A DNA stretch of 64,000 bases from Thermophagus xiamenensis (GTDB lineage: Bacteria; Bacteroidota; Bacteroidia; Bacteroidales; Marinilabiliaceae): NCBI RefSeq assembly GCF_900112795.1, contig NZ_FONA01000016.1, positions 41,165 to 105,164 on the forward strand, written 5' to 3'. The position numbers were made by a program, and so were the translations under genes. Below the pieces are notes generated by a model. It ran no database searches and was not told where the DNA came from. It saw nothing but the letters and a program-made list of their open reading frames with translations. Positions 45,722 through 54,719 of the stretch are shown one piece after another. Numbering within the stretch: position 1 is the stretch's first letter; every line of letters begins with the position of its first letter.

Positions 45722-48700
45722 ATGAAAAATCGAGGATTTTTTAAAAAGTGGTTGGGGATATCAGTTCTACTGTTTTGTGTAGGGATGGTTACGGCACAAC
45801 AAATTGATGTTTCAGGTGTGGTAACCGATGCCATTTCAGGTGAACCTATTCCCGGTGTTTCTGTCGTACAAAAAAATACCATGATTGGTACCATAACTGA
45901 TGTTGATGGTGTATATCGCATAGAGGTAGAAAGGGGCAGTACCATTGTCTTTTCATCTGTAGGTTACTTATCGAAAGAAGTTATTGTTGAATCGGCGGGA
46001 ACTTATAATTTTGTTCTTGAATCCGCTATGTATGATGTGGATGAGGTCGTTGTAACAGCCCTTGGCATCTCGCGACAGAAAAAGTCATTAGGTTATACTG
46101 TTAGCGAAGTAGAGAGCGAGGAGGTATCAAGGGTTAAGGAAACCAATGTGATGAATTCTTTGGCGGGCCGTGTAGCCGGGGTAACCATAACCCAGGGTGC
46201 TTTTGGTCCAGGCGGTGGTTCCAGGGTGGTTATTCGAGGCAATAATTCCTTATCGCAGGATAACCAGCCATTGTATGTTGTTGATGGTGTCCCTTTTGAC
46301 AACTCAGGCTATGGAACCGCCAATGAAAATGATGTTGGAAGTTATTCAAAAACCGATTATGGAACAGGTGTTTCTGACATAAATCCGGATGATATTGAAT
46401 CCATATCCGTATTGAAAGGCCCAAATGCTGCCGCCCTTTATGGTAGTCGTGCCGCCAATGGTGTGATACTTATTACTACCAAGAGGGGAGGGGAATCCGA
46501 TGGTTTGGGTGTGACGGTTTCTTCCAGCCTGACATTCGATAGGCCTATGGTTTTACCCAGTTACCAAAATCAATACGGACAGGGTACTCAGGGGTACGTA
46601 CCTGAAAATATTGATGACCTTAAAGAAGCTGGTGGAAGCTGGGGCGCAAAACTCGATGGATCCGACAAATTATACTGGACAGGTGAAACGCGGCCGTATA
46701 CGGCGCAACCTGATAACGTTAAAGACTTTTTTGAAACAGGGCAAACCCTTATTACTAACGTGGCAATTGATGGTGGCAATAAAGATCAAAATGTTCGTTT
46801 CTCATATACCAATACACATTCCGGCTCTATTCTTCCCAATTCAAGTATTGACAGGCATAATTTCACGCTTCGTGGTTATACCAAGCTTGCCGGAAAACTT
46901 ACTTTGGATGCTAAGGCTACCTACTTTTTCCAACATGGTAAAAATCGTCCCAAGCTGGGAACTGAAGGTGTCATGGCGTATGTCTATGGAATACCGAGAA
47001 ATGCCGATATTAACGACTACAAAGATTATCAGAATCCTGAGACGTTGGAGGCGGTATCCCATACCTCTTTGGGGGCTAATCCTTATTGGATGATGTATAA
47101 TGATCGGCGGGAAGACTGGCGACACCGATTCCAGGGCTTCTTTAAAATTGAGTATCAGTTTAACGACTGGCTTAGCGCCCATGTTCGCGTAGGAACAGAT
47201 TTAATTAAGCAAAATATCGAGAATGTTGAAGCCTATGGTCATTGGTTTTTTGGAACTGGTCGTTTTTCCTATAATCAATACCAGGATTCTGAAACGAATG
47301 CAGATTTTTTGTTTTTGTTCAATAAAGATTTGTCGAGCTCTTTAAATCTGAGCACTACTTTTGGTGGTAATCATATATATTCCGATGGTCGAAGTATGAG
47401 AATTAATGGTGATAGCTTTAGAATACCTGAAGGGCCTCCTGTGAGTATCGCCAGTAATGTTTATTATGGATATTCACCATTGAGCAAAAAGAAGATAAAC
47501 TCATTGTACGGCACAGCCAGTCTGGGATATAATAACTGGTTTTACCTGGATGCTTCATTACGAAATGACTGGTCATCTACATTGCCCAAAGGTAATCGGT
47601 CTTATTCATATCCTTCTTTGAGTGGGTCGGTACTGCTAAATGAAATGCTAGATTTATCCGGCGGTATAATGTCTTTTTCCAAGATTCGTATGAGCTGGGC
47701 TCAGGTGGGGAATGATACCAGTCCTTATATGCTGGAAGATATATTGATGTTTGTCAATTGTACCGACGATTTCAGCGATATTAACCAGAATCCTTCGGCC
47801 ATCAATGCCGGAGATATTTCTGCAAGATATTTTATAACAAAGAGCCAGGTTAAATTGATGGCTCCCGATCGTTATCCCTATTGGCGTGCTCATCTTATTC
47901 ATTCCGACAGGTATGCCGGCCATTTTTGTTTTGGGCATTCTTCTTCATGGTGGTCAGATGAATTGGGCTATTCCTATAATGGAGGATATACCGATGCAGC
48001 CTGGGACTGGCTGGAAGGTTATACCGGAAATATTGTTACCTATCTTCAGCTTACCGGACCCGGTGGTGATAAGGAAAACTCTTTGGCCTATGCCACCGCT
48101 TTGATTTTAAAAAGCATCTATTACCAGTATTTTACCGATGTATTTGGCGATGTGCCATATTCCGAGGCCGGTAATCTTGATGTGTTACTGCCTAAATTTG
48201 ATTCCCAGCGCGATATTTATGCCGGGATTATTGAAGATCTTGACCAGGCTATGGAATTGATAGGTAATGCCGAAAGAACCGGTGATGGCGAAGAAGATCT
48301 GGGAGCGAATGATCTTTTTTATGGAGGCGACCTGCAGCAGTGGAAAAAATTGGCCAATACGCTAAAACTCAGGGCAGGTTTAAGAGCCTTGGGGGCGGAA
48401 GATGCACAATTTGCCCAAACTGCTGTTACCGCGGCTTTGTCAGCGCCGTTACTTTCTTCAGAAGAAGACAACGCTTTATTGCCAAAAGATAACGTTATCA
48501 GCCAATGGAATAGTGCCTGCTATGGAGATATCTGGTATAATTTTATTGGGGGAGGAAACTGGACAGTAAGTCAACCTTTAATTAATTATTTGAAAGACAA
48601 TGGCGATCCCCGACTGTCGAAATATGCACAGCCGGCCGTAGGTGGTGAAAATATTGAAATCCCCTGGCCGGAGAGTGATGACGAAGCTATGTATCAAAAA

Positions 48701-49390
48701 CGAAAAAACTTTATTCTGGATGCCCTCGACCGGGCCGGGGCTGTTTATGAGGAAGTGGTTGATGAAAATGGAGTATCCTTTATTAATATGGCTGAAAATA
48801 CTTACTATGTGGGACAGCCAGTCAGGTTAAGATCTGAAATGTCCAATTATGCAAGGTTTAGCCTGTTTAGTACACCTGCACAATATATTATTCAAGCCAA
48901 GGGTGAAGATGAGCCCATTGCCCCGGAAATCGTAATGACCACTGCCGAGTCTTATTTCTTGCAAGCCGAAGCCATTGTGAGAGGAATTGGTTCAGGCGAT
49001 GCCAATGAACTTTACCGGCAAGGTCTTCGTCATGCCATGTTATTGTGGGACGTGGATCCTTCAGAAATTGCTGATTTCCTGGCAAATTCACCTATTGCCA
49101 ATTTAGACGGCTCTGATGATTTGGAAAAAATTGCCATTCAACGATGGCTTGCTTATTACACAGAAGGTTTTCAAGCCTGGGCTGTTGTGCGAGACCTTGG
49201 ATTTCCTTCAGACCTCGCCGATGGCGTCGACGATCCTGAAATTTTTGGCTACGGAAATATTGCCGGTAAGTATCCTGAAAGAATGAGATATGGTTCGAAT
49301 GCTTATTCCAGAAATAATGAAAACCTTCAGGAAGCTATCGACCGTCAGGGTCCCGACCAGCAGGATACCGAACTGTGGTGGGCTAAATAG
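45722..49390 (+). CDS. In-frame SusC-SusD fusion: SusC truncated in its barrel joined to a near-complete SusD
   Basis: One 1222-residue frame holds two families. Residues 1-25 are a signal peptide, 28-115 a carboxypeptidase-regulatory-like domain, and 110-260 the SusC plug (DEVVVTALGISRQKKSLGY, VIRGNNSLSQ, NAAALYGSRAANGVILITTK). Up to about 672 it is SusC barrel, ending within WAQVGNDTSPYML. From LMFVNCTDDFSDINQNP (Cys680) to the end it is a SusD-like protein of the SusD_2 type (SARYFITKSQVKLMAPDRYPYWRA in two parts). Cys680 is the former lipobox cysteine. About 300-350 residues of SusC and the SusD signal sequence are missing, as from one deletion. No other SusD follows. Transport function is doubtful; it may be a relic, a real fusion, or an assembly join. 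Confidence 0.88.
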   Translation: MKNRGFFKKWLGISVLLFCVGMVTAQQIDVSGVVTDAISGEPIPGVSVVQKNTMIGTITDVDGVYRIEVERGSTIVFSSVGYLSKEVIVESAGTYNFVLESAMYDVDEVVVTALGISRQKKSLGYTVSEVESEEVSRVKETNVMNSLAGRVAGVTITQGAFGPGGGSRVVIRGNNSLSQDNQPLYVVDGVPFDNSGYGTANENDVGSYSKTDYGTGVSDINPDDIESISVLKGPNAAALYGSRAANGVILITTKRGGESDGLGVTVSSSLTFDRPMVLPSYQNQYGQGTQGYVPENIDDLKEAGGSWGAKLDGSDKLYWTGETRPYTAQPDNVKDFFETGQTLITNVAIDGGNKDQNVRFSYTNTHSGSILPNSSIDRHNFTLRGYTKLAGKLTLDAKATYFFQHGKNRPKLGTEGVMAYVYGIPRNADINDYKDYQNPETLEAVSHTSLGANPYWMMYNDRREDWRHRFQGFFKIEYQFNDWLSAHVRVGTDLIKQNIENVEAYGHWFFGTGRFSYNQYQDSETNADFLFLFNKDLSSSLNLSTTFGGNHIYSDGRSMRINGDSFRIPEGPPVSIASNVYYGYSPLSKKKINSLYGTASLGYNNWFYLDASLRNDWSSTLPKGNRSYSYPSLSGSVLLNEMLDLSGGIMSFSKIRMSWAQVGNDTSPYMLEDILMFVNCTDDFSDINQNPSAINAGDISARYFITKSQVKLMAPDRYPYWRAHLIHSDRYAGHFCFGHSSSWWSDELGYSYNGGYTDAAWDWLEGYTGNIVTYLQLTGPGGDKENSLAYATALILKSIYYQYFTDVFGDVPYSEAGNLDVLLPKFDSQRDIYAGIIEDLDQAMELIGNAERTGDGEEDLGANDLFYGGDLQQWKKLANTLKLRAGLRALGAEDAQFAQTAVTAALSAPLLSSEEDNALLPKDNVISQWNSACYGDIWYNFIGGGNWTVSQPLINYLKDNGDPRLSKYAQPAVGGENIEIPWPESDDEAMYQKRKNFILDALDRAGAVYEEVVDENGVSFINMAENTYYVGQPVRLRSEMSNYARFSLFSTPAQYIIQAKGEDEPIAPEIVMTTAESYFLQAEAIVRGIGSGDANELYRQGLRHAMLLWDVDPSEIADFLANSPIANLDGSDDLEKIAIQRWLAYYTEGFQAWAVVRDLGFPSDLADGVDDPEIFGYGNIAGKYPERMRYGSNAYSRNNENLQEAIDRQGPDQQDTELWWAK

Positions 49391-49448
49391 CGATAATAGG
49401 CCTTCCTGATGCTTACAACATGGTCTTGGAATGGTAATACATGTTTTT

Positions 49449-49480
49449 AAAGAGCTACCTTTTACGGGTGGCTCTTTTAA
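49449..49480 (+). terminator. Rho-independent terminator behind the fusion gene
   Basis: AAAGAGCTACC (49449-49459) pairs with GGTGGCTCTTT (49467-49477), one G-T pair, seven-base loop, then a short T run. The stem resembles that of the terminator at 45543. Confidence 0.85.
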
Positions 49481-49624
49481 TTTGGGGATGTAGGCTCTTT
49501 TAAATTTGTTCGGACAAGTTAAGCGTAAAATTTTAGAAAGTATATTTGTATAATATGTCAGAAGTATTATAACTTTGAACCTGTTAATGGGTTTTTAAAT
49601 TAATATAAAAGCCAGGCTTTTACT

Positions 49625-52462
49625 ATGGATACAGAAAATGCTATTACAAAAGAATTTAAGAAAGACATAAATAAGTTAATACCGAAATCCCGTATATATA
49701 CCGATCCATTATATACACTCACCAAAGGAACAGATGCCGGATTTTACCGATTGATACCGCAGATGGTATTGAAGGTGGAAACAGAAGAAGAAATGGCCGG
49801 GGTGCTTGAAATATGTTCACGCCACCGTGTCCCCCTTACTTTTAAATCGGGCGGGACAAGTCTTAGCGGACAAACTATTTCCGATTCGGTATTGATTGAG
49901 ACGGGCGAAGGTTTTTCTGACTACAGGATATCGGAAGATGGAAAGCTGGCTACATTTCAAAGTGGGATAACCGGTGCTATGGCCAATGCCCGGTTGTCGG
50001 TCTACGGACGAAAGTTAGGGCCTAGTCCTGCATCTATTAACTCGGCACGTATTGGAGGTATTGTTTCCAATAATGCCAGCGGATCGAGCTACGGTATCCG
50101 TTATAATAGCTATAATACGATTGAGGGTATGCGTATTGTAATGTACGATGGAACTGTTTTGGATACCCGTGATTCGGAATCGCGCAGGGAATTTAAAGCG
50201 ACACATTCCCAAATGCTGGCACGATTAACAGAACTGTCACGATTGGCTAAATCTTCACAAAAAATAAAATCGAAAATTCAACATAAATATGAATTAAAGA
50301 ATACCTGCGGTTATGGTGTTAATGCCCTCATCGATTTTGAGGACCCCATAGATATTTTACAGCACTTGATGGTTGGATCGGAGGGAACATTGGGATTTAT
50401 CTCGGAGGTTACCTTTCGAACTGTGAAAGATTTCCCTTTGAAAGCGACGGCATTGGTCTTTTTTAGAAATATTAAATCTGCATGTGATGCAATAATGCCT
50501 CTTCGACAATGTGAGGTAAGTGCCGCCGAGTTGATGGACCGTAACGCTTTGAGGTCTGTGGAAAATAAACCGGGGATGCCTTCGGTATTGAAAACATTGG
50601 ATGAGGAAGTGGTGGCTTTGCTGATTGAAACCTCTGCAAAAGACAACAATACCCTTAATGTTCAGATTAAAGCCATTGAAGAAGCTCTTAGTTCTTTTGA
50701 AACGGTTTATCCCGTCTCGTTTACTACCGATACTCTGGAATACAACCGAATATGGCGGGTCAGAAAAGGATTGTTTACCTCTGCTGCGGCTTCCCGGCCC
50801 AAAGGAACTGCTTGTATTATTGAAGATATTGCCTTTCGTGCCGAAGTGTTGGGTGACGCTTTGGTTGATCTGAAAGTGTTGTTGGAAAATTATGATTACG
50901 ATGGTTATGTGATTTGGGGACATTTGCTGGATGGGAATATTCATTTTGTTATAATGCCCGATTTTAATGACCCTAAGGGTTTGGAAAAGTACCGTCGTTT
51001 TATGGATGACCTGGTTCATTTGGTGGTTGACCGGTATGACGGCAGCCTTAAGGCTGAACACGGTACCGGACGAAACATGGCACCTTTTGTGCGGAAAGAG
51101 TGGGGCGATGAGATTTATGAAATAATGAAACAGATTAAGACCCTGTTTGATCCTTTAAATATTTTGAATCCTGGTGTCATATTGAACGATGACCCAAAAA
51201 TTCATTTGAAAAATCTTAAACCTTTACCCGTTGCCAATGACTTGATTGATAAATGTATTGAATGTGGTTTTTGCGAAGTGAACTGTCCATCACGCGGGTT
51301 AACGCTTACTCCCCGTCAGCGCATTGTGACTTATCGTGAGATGCATCGCCTGGCGCTGGAAAACAAAGATCACCTTCGTTTAAAAGAACTTCAAAAAAGA
51401 TATCAATATAATGGTGAAGCCACTTGTGCTACCGATGGTCTTTGCGAACTGGCCTGCCCCGTCGATATTAACACCGGCAAGCTAATTAAAGAGCTTAGAT
51501 TTGAAACAAATTCTTCTGCGGGAAATAAGATAGCATCATCGATTGCAACCCACATGGATAAGGTAACAAGGGGACTACGTTATTTTTTGGATGTTGTCGG
51601 TTTTATTCACAAAGTGATAGGAACTCCAATGATGAAAAGAGTTTCCGGATTATTGTATAAAGTCTCCGGCCGACGAATTCCTCTGTGGAATCCATATATG
51701 CCTCACGGTGGCCCTGCCCGACGAGTTTATCAACCTGGCGATGCTTTCGCTAAAGATACGGTTGTATATTTCCCCACCTGTATCAACCGTACCATGGGGA
51801 AATCGGTCGATTATAAAAGAGAGATGTCTGTGGTCCAGAAAACCAAACAATTACTTGAAAAGGCAGGGTTTAGGGTTATATTCCCTGAGGGATTAATGAA
51901 TCTTTGCTGCGGAATGGCTTTCGACAGTAAAGGTTTTAAGACGCAAGGATTAGCTAAGGCCAAAGAGCTTAACGAGGCATTATTGAGGGCTTCTAACGAT
52001 GGTAAATATCCCATTTATTGCGATATGAGCCCTTGCTTGCTGCGAATGAAGGAGACGCTCTCTTCTAAACTTGATTTGTACGAGCCGGTGGAGTTTATCT
52101 TAAAATATTTTCCTGACAGGTTACAGTTTGAACCCCTGCAGAAAAAAGTGGCTATCCATACCACCTGCAGTAGTACGAAAATGGGATTGGAAACAAAATT
52201 ATTACATCTGGCAAAAATGTGTGCTTCTGAAGTGATTGTACCCGATGAGGTGGGGTGTTGCGGATGGGCAGGAGATCGTGGTTTTACCCACCCTGAATTA
52301 AATGCATCAGCACTGAAACCCCTCAAAAAACAACTTCCTAATGATGTTCAGGAGGGATATAGTACTAGTAGAACCTGTGAAATTGGTCTTTCATTGCACA
52401 GTGGTATTTCCTACAAATCTATTGTCTATTTAGTGGATGATGCAACAAAACCCATTAATTAA
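49625..52462 (+). CDS. FAD-linked oxidoreductase with iron-sulfur domains, D-lactate dehydrogenase type
   Basis: This 945-residue protein combines an FAD-binding domain (about 35-215, PLTFKSGGTSLSGQT and GPSPASINSARIGGIVSNNASG, in parts) and an FAD-oxidase C-terminal domain (about 250-530, ending in HGTGRNMAPF and FDPLNILNPG). Two 4Fe-4S motifs follow (CIECGFCEVNCP from Cys544, CATDGLCELACP from Cys601), then a CCG-type cysteine-rich region (about 700-930, with CCGMAF and GCCGWAG). This is the fused GlcD-GlpC layout of membrane-associated D-lactate dehydrogenases feeding electrons to quinones. D-2-hydroxyglutarate or glycolate are other possible substrates. It appears monocistronic. Confidence 0.9.
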   Translation: MDTENAITKEFKKDINKLIPKSRIYTDPLYTLTKGTDAGFYRLIPQMVLKVETEEEMAGVLEICSRHRVPLTFKSGGTSLSGQTISDSVLIETGEGFSDYRISEDGKLATFQSGITGAMANARLSVYGRKLGPSPASINSARIGGIVSNNASGSSYGIRYNSYNTIEGMRIVMYDGTVLDTRDSESRREFKATHSQMLARLTELSRLAKSSQKIKSKIQHKYELKNTCGYGVNALIDFEDPIDILQHLMVGSEGTLGFISEVTFRTVKDFPLKATALVFFRNIKSACDAIMPLRQCEVSAAELMDRNALRSVENKPGMPSVLKTLDEEVVALLIETSAKDNNTLNVQIKAIEEALSSFETVYPVSFTTDTLEYNRIWRVRKGLFTSAAASRPKGTACIIEDIAFRAEVLGDALVDLKVLLENYDYDGYVIWGHLLDGNIHFVIMPDFNDPKGLEKYRRFMDDLVHLVVDRYDGSLKAEHGTGRNMAPFVRKEWGDEIYEIMKQIKTLFDPLNILNPGVILNDDPKIHLKNLKPLPVANDLIDKCIECGFCEVNCPSRGLTLTPRQRIVTYREMHRLALENKDHLRLKELQKRYQYNGEATCATDGLCELACPVDINTGKLIKELRFETNSSAGNKIASSIATHMDKVTRGLRYFLDVVGFIHKVIGTPMMKRVSGLLYKVSGRRIPLWNPYMPHGGPARRVYQPGDAFAKDTVVYFPTCINRTMGKSVDYKREMSVVQKTKQLLEKAGFRVIFPEGLMNLCCGMAFDSKGFKTQGLAKAKELNEALLRASNDGKYPIYCDMSPCLLRMKETLSSKLDLYEPVEFILKYFPDRLQFEPLQKKVAIHTTCSSTKMGLETKLLHLAKMCASEVIVPDEVGCCGWAGDRGFTHPELNASALKPLKKQLPNDVQEGYSTSRTCEIGLSLHSGISYKSIVYLVDDATKPIN

Positions 52463-52571
52463 GCCAAAAGAATAGCAAGGATTGAAAGGTTTTAAATGGG
52501 TTGATAAGCAATGTTAATTCTGTGGTTGTATAAAAATGGGGGGATGATTCAAGGGAAAGGATGGGTGGTGG

Positions 52572-52952
52572 TTAAATTTCGATTTCTTCTGAATAGGAAA
52601 TAAGGTGGGCAACTTTTCGTTTAAGGATATCAATATTAACCGGTTTGGATATAAAATCTGTTGTGCCAACTTTTTTGGCTTTGCGGATAAATTCTTTGTC
52701 TGAAAGGCCTGACATTAGAAGTATTGGACAACGAGATCTGAGTTGACGACGGATAAACCGCACAACATCCAGGCCCGAAAAACCCGGCATTATCATATCC
52801 GTTATAACTAAATCATAGTGATCCTTTTTTAGCTCTTCTATGGCTTCAGTTCCGTTACTGACAATTTTAATTTGGTGCTTTTGGTTATCAAGTATCTTTC
52901 CGATAATTCGGGCTATTAATTTATCATCTTCACAAAGTAATATTTGCGCCAT
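52572..52952 (-). CDS. Stand-alone response regulator receiver protein (CheY-like)
   Basis: This 126-residue protein is only a receiver domain. The acidic pocket Glu8, Asp9, Asp10 lies in LLCEDDKL, the phospho-acceptor is Asp52 in VITDMIMPG, and the conserved Ser81 and Lys103 (FISKPVN) are present, so it should be phosphorylated by a histidine kinase. No output domain and no kinase gene are next to it, so its partner is unknown. Confidence 0.93.
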   Translation of the reverse strand: MAQILLCEDDKLIARIIGKILDNQKHQIKIVSNGTEAIEELKKDHYDLVITDMIMPGFSGLDVVRFIRRQLRSRCPILLMSGLSDKEFIRKAKKVGTTDFISKPVNIDILKRKVAHLISYSEEIEI

Positions 52953-53163
52953 AAAGATTTTGCTTGTTTATTCGTGTTTAATACGCATAAGAAATTAGAA
53001 TGTTTCTAATAATTAGTTTCCGATTTCTTGATGAGACGGGATCTCTGTTGTATCCCGAGGGTAATATAGCTTTTGAGGTTGGCCAAATTTGTGAAATTCA
53101 AATTGATATGGGTGTGTGCTGTATTGAATTTCGGGAATGATTATAAAATTTATCTATAAAAAA

Positions 53164-53178
53164 TGCAACACAGTTGCA
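53164..53178 (+). promoter_or_regulatory. Fur/Zur-box-like palindrome before the Fur-family gene
   Basis: TGCAAC-ACA-GTTGCA is a perfect 6-3-6 inverted repeat overlapping the -33 element of the gene's promoter. This suggests autoregulation by the Fur-family protein; its right half supplies the TTG of the promoter. Confidence 0.55.
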
Positions 53179-53204
53179 AAGATTCGGGGAAAATTATACT
53201 TTTG
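53174..53204 (+). promoter_or_regulatory. Bacteroidota promoter of the Fur-family gene
   Basis: TTG at 53174-53176, 20 bp, then TACTTTTG at 53197-53204. The start of transcription would fall at or very near the ATG at 53209, so the mRNA may have almost no leader. Confidence 0.55.
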
Positions 53205-53208
53205 TAAT

Positions 53209-53634
53209 ATGATTTCAAAGGATAATAATATTTCAGCCTTTCTAAGAGCGTATGGCCTATCGGGAACAGCTTTCCGAAAGCAAGTATTAAAACTTTTTGA
53301 TGGGGAAGGTACAGCTTTGACACAAAAAGAATTGGAAGAAAGACTTCCTCAAGAAACCGATAGAGTAACCCTATACCGGACTTTGAAATTGTTTACAGAA
53401 AAGGGGATTTTACATAAAATAGTAATCGATGATACCACACAAAAATTTAAGCTTGCGGGGAAATTTAAAAGAAGTGATCATGCCCATTTTTATTGTATGA
53501 ATTGTCACAAGATATTTTGCATGCCTCAGCTTGAAATTGACAAAAGTCAACTGCCAAGTGGCTTTGAATTTTATTCGGCCAGATTGGTGATTGAAGGGGT
53601 TTGTAGTAAATGTGGACGAAATAAAGCGCCTTAA
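53209..53634 (+). CDS. Fur-family metal-responsive transcriptional regulator, probably Zur
   Basis: This 141-residue protein has a winged helix (AFRKQVLKLFDGEGTALTQKELE, RVTLYRTLKLFTEKGILHKI, in parts) and a dimerisation domain with HAHFYCMNCHKIFCMPQ and the second zinc pair CSKCG. The ATG at 53209 is chosen because the promoter lies just before it; the frame is open to 53137 but that part overlaps the promoter and palindrome. Adjacent zinc transporter genes (53832-56293) suggest zinc-dependent repression, that is Zur. Fur itself remains possible. Confidence 0.85.
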   Translation: MISKDNNISAFLRAYGLSGTAFRKQVLKLFDGEGTALTQKELEERLPQETDRVTLYRTLKLFTEKGILHKIVIDDTTQKFKLAGKFKRSDHAHFYCMNCHKIFCMPQLEIDKSQLPSGFEFYSARLVIEGVCSKCGRNKAP

Positions 53635-53678
53635 GATTTAACATTTTACCTTATCAATGAATTTGTGTGGAAAAAGCA

Positions 53679-53690
53679 TTTGCATGCAAA
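53679..53690 (+). promoter_or_regulatory. Palindrome TTTGCATGCAAA upstream of the zinc transporter operon
   Basis: A perfect 12-bp palindrome built of TTGCA/TGCAA half-sites like those of the palindrome at 53164, but in the opposite arrangement. It may be a second site of the Fur-family regulator; this is weaker than the first. Confidence 0.3.
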
Positions 53691-53788
53691 AGTCGAATTG
53701 CATTATGATTTCTCCCAGTTTGTTTTAGGTAGGTTTAAATGATTTAAGTGAGATAAGCCTGACAGAAAGATATTCCTATCTTAAGCCA

Positions 53789-53838
53789 TTCGAGTTCCAT
53801 CCAACCAATAACTTAAATAAACTTTATACGGATGAAAA
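53789..53838 (+). repeat. Dispersed intergenic repeat, 3' module (copy G), containing the znuA start codon
   Basis: TTCGAGTTCCATCCAACCAA to TTTATACGGATGAAAAG matches the 3' module of copies E and F. The ATG inside TACGGATGAA is the start codon of the metal-binding lipoprotein gene at 53832. Confidence 0.75.
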
Positions 53839-54710
53839 GAAATTCTTTAATTATTTTATTTCCCTTTTTTATTGCATTGACATATATTTCTTTTTATGGA
53901 TGTCAGAGCAAGAAAAAACAACAAAACAGCATTACGGTGTCCATTGAGCCGTTGAAGTATTTTGTTGATCAGCTTACATCCGGAAACGTACCTGTAAATG
54001 TTATGGTCCCTATGGGCGCGAGTCCGGCTACATATGCTCCAACCACGAAGCAATTGGTGAAATTATCTTCATCCAAAATTTATGTGGGAATAGGGTATTT
54101 GGGTTTTGAACAAGCCTGGATGAATAAAATGAAAGACCTTAATCCTGATATGAGTGTTTTGTTGCTTGCTAAAGAGATTGAACTTATTTCAGATGAGCAT
54201 CATCATGATGGACATGACCATAAAGGTGTTGACCCGCATATATGGATGTCTCCCAAAACGGTGAAATCCTTTTTGCCTGCTTTAAGGGATTTTTTAATGA
54301 AATCTTTTCCCGAATACAGAGAAAACATAAAAGTCAACTATTCCTCTCTTATTAAGCAAGTATCAAATCTTGACGAAGATTTTGAAACAATGGCTCAAAA
54401 TCTTACATACAGAAAATTTATTATTTATCATCCGGCTTTGTCCTACCTGGCCCGAGATTATGGTTTGGAACAGTTGTCTATTGAGATTGACGGGAAAGAA
54501 CCATCACCTCGCCAACTTCAGGAATTAATTGAAGCGGCAAACCGTCATAATATTCGTTTGATATTTATTCAGCAAGAGTTTGATCAGCGGAATGCTTATA
54601 CCGTTAAAGAAGCAACGGATGCTGAGTTGGTTACCATTAATCCGTTGGATTATGCCTGGGCCGATAATTTATCTCATCTTAAATTCCTATTGGAAAAACA
54701 CCTTAAATAA
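53832..54710 (+). CDS. znuA: Zinc/manganese ABC transporter, substrate-binding lipoprotein
   Basis: This 292-residue protein has a lipoprotein signal (SFYGC, Cys24) and the cluster A-1 binding protein fold. It carries a histidine-rich loop DEHHHDGHDHKGVDPHIWMSP that points to zinc, HPALSYLARDYGL with another ligand histidine, and IEIDGKEPSPRQL. It binds the metal in the periplasm and hands it to the permease encoded two genes on. Manganese or iron remain possible. The start codon lies inside a dispersed repeat, and the ATPase gene starts 9 bp downstream. Confidence 0.92.
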   Translation: MKRNSLIILFPFFIALTYISFYGCQSKKKQQNSITVSIEPLKYFVDQLTSGNVPVNVMVPMGASPATYAPTTKQLVKLSSSKIYVGIGYLGFEQAWMNKMKDLNPDMSVLLLAKEIELISDEHHHDGHDHKGVDPHIWMSPKTVKSFLPALRDFLMKSFPEYRENIKVNYSSLIKQVSNLDEDFETMAQNLTYRKFIIYHPALSYLARDYGLEQLSIEIDGKEPSPRQLQELIEAANRHNIRLIFIQQEFDQRNAYTVKEATDAELVTINPLDYAWADNLSHLKFLLEKHLK

Positions 54711-54719
54711 TATCGTCTG

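Noticed and set aside
45722..49390. Frameshift or separate internal susD start in the fusion
   Set aside because: The frame is continuous, the other two frames near 47640-47760 contain no SusD signal peptide, and an internal start at the nearby ATG would leave only an unusable 11-residue leader.
50357..51061. 234-codon leftward frame
   Set aside because: It is antisense to the FAD domain of the dehydrogenase and has no recognisable features.
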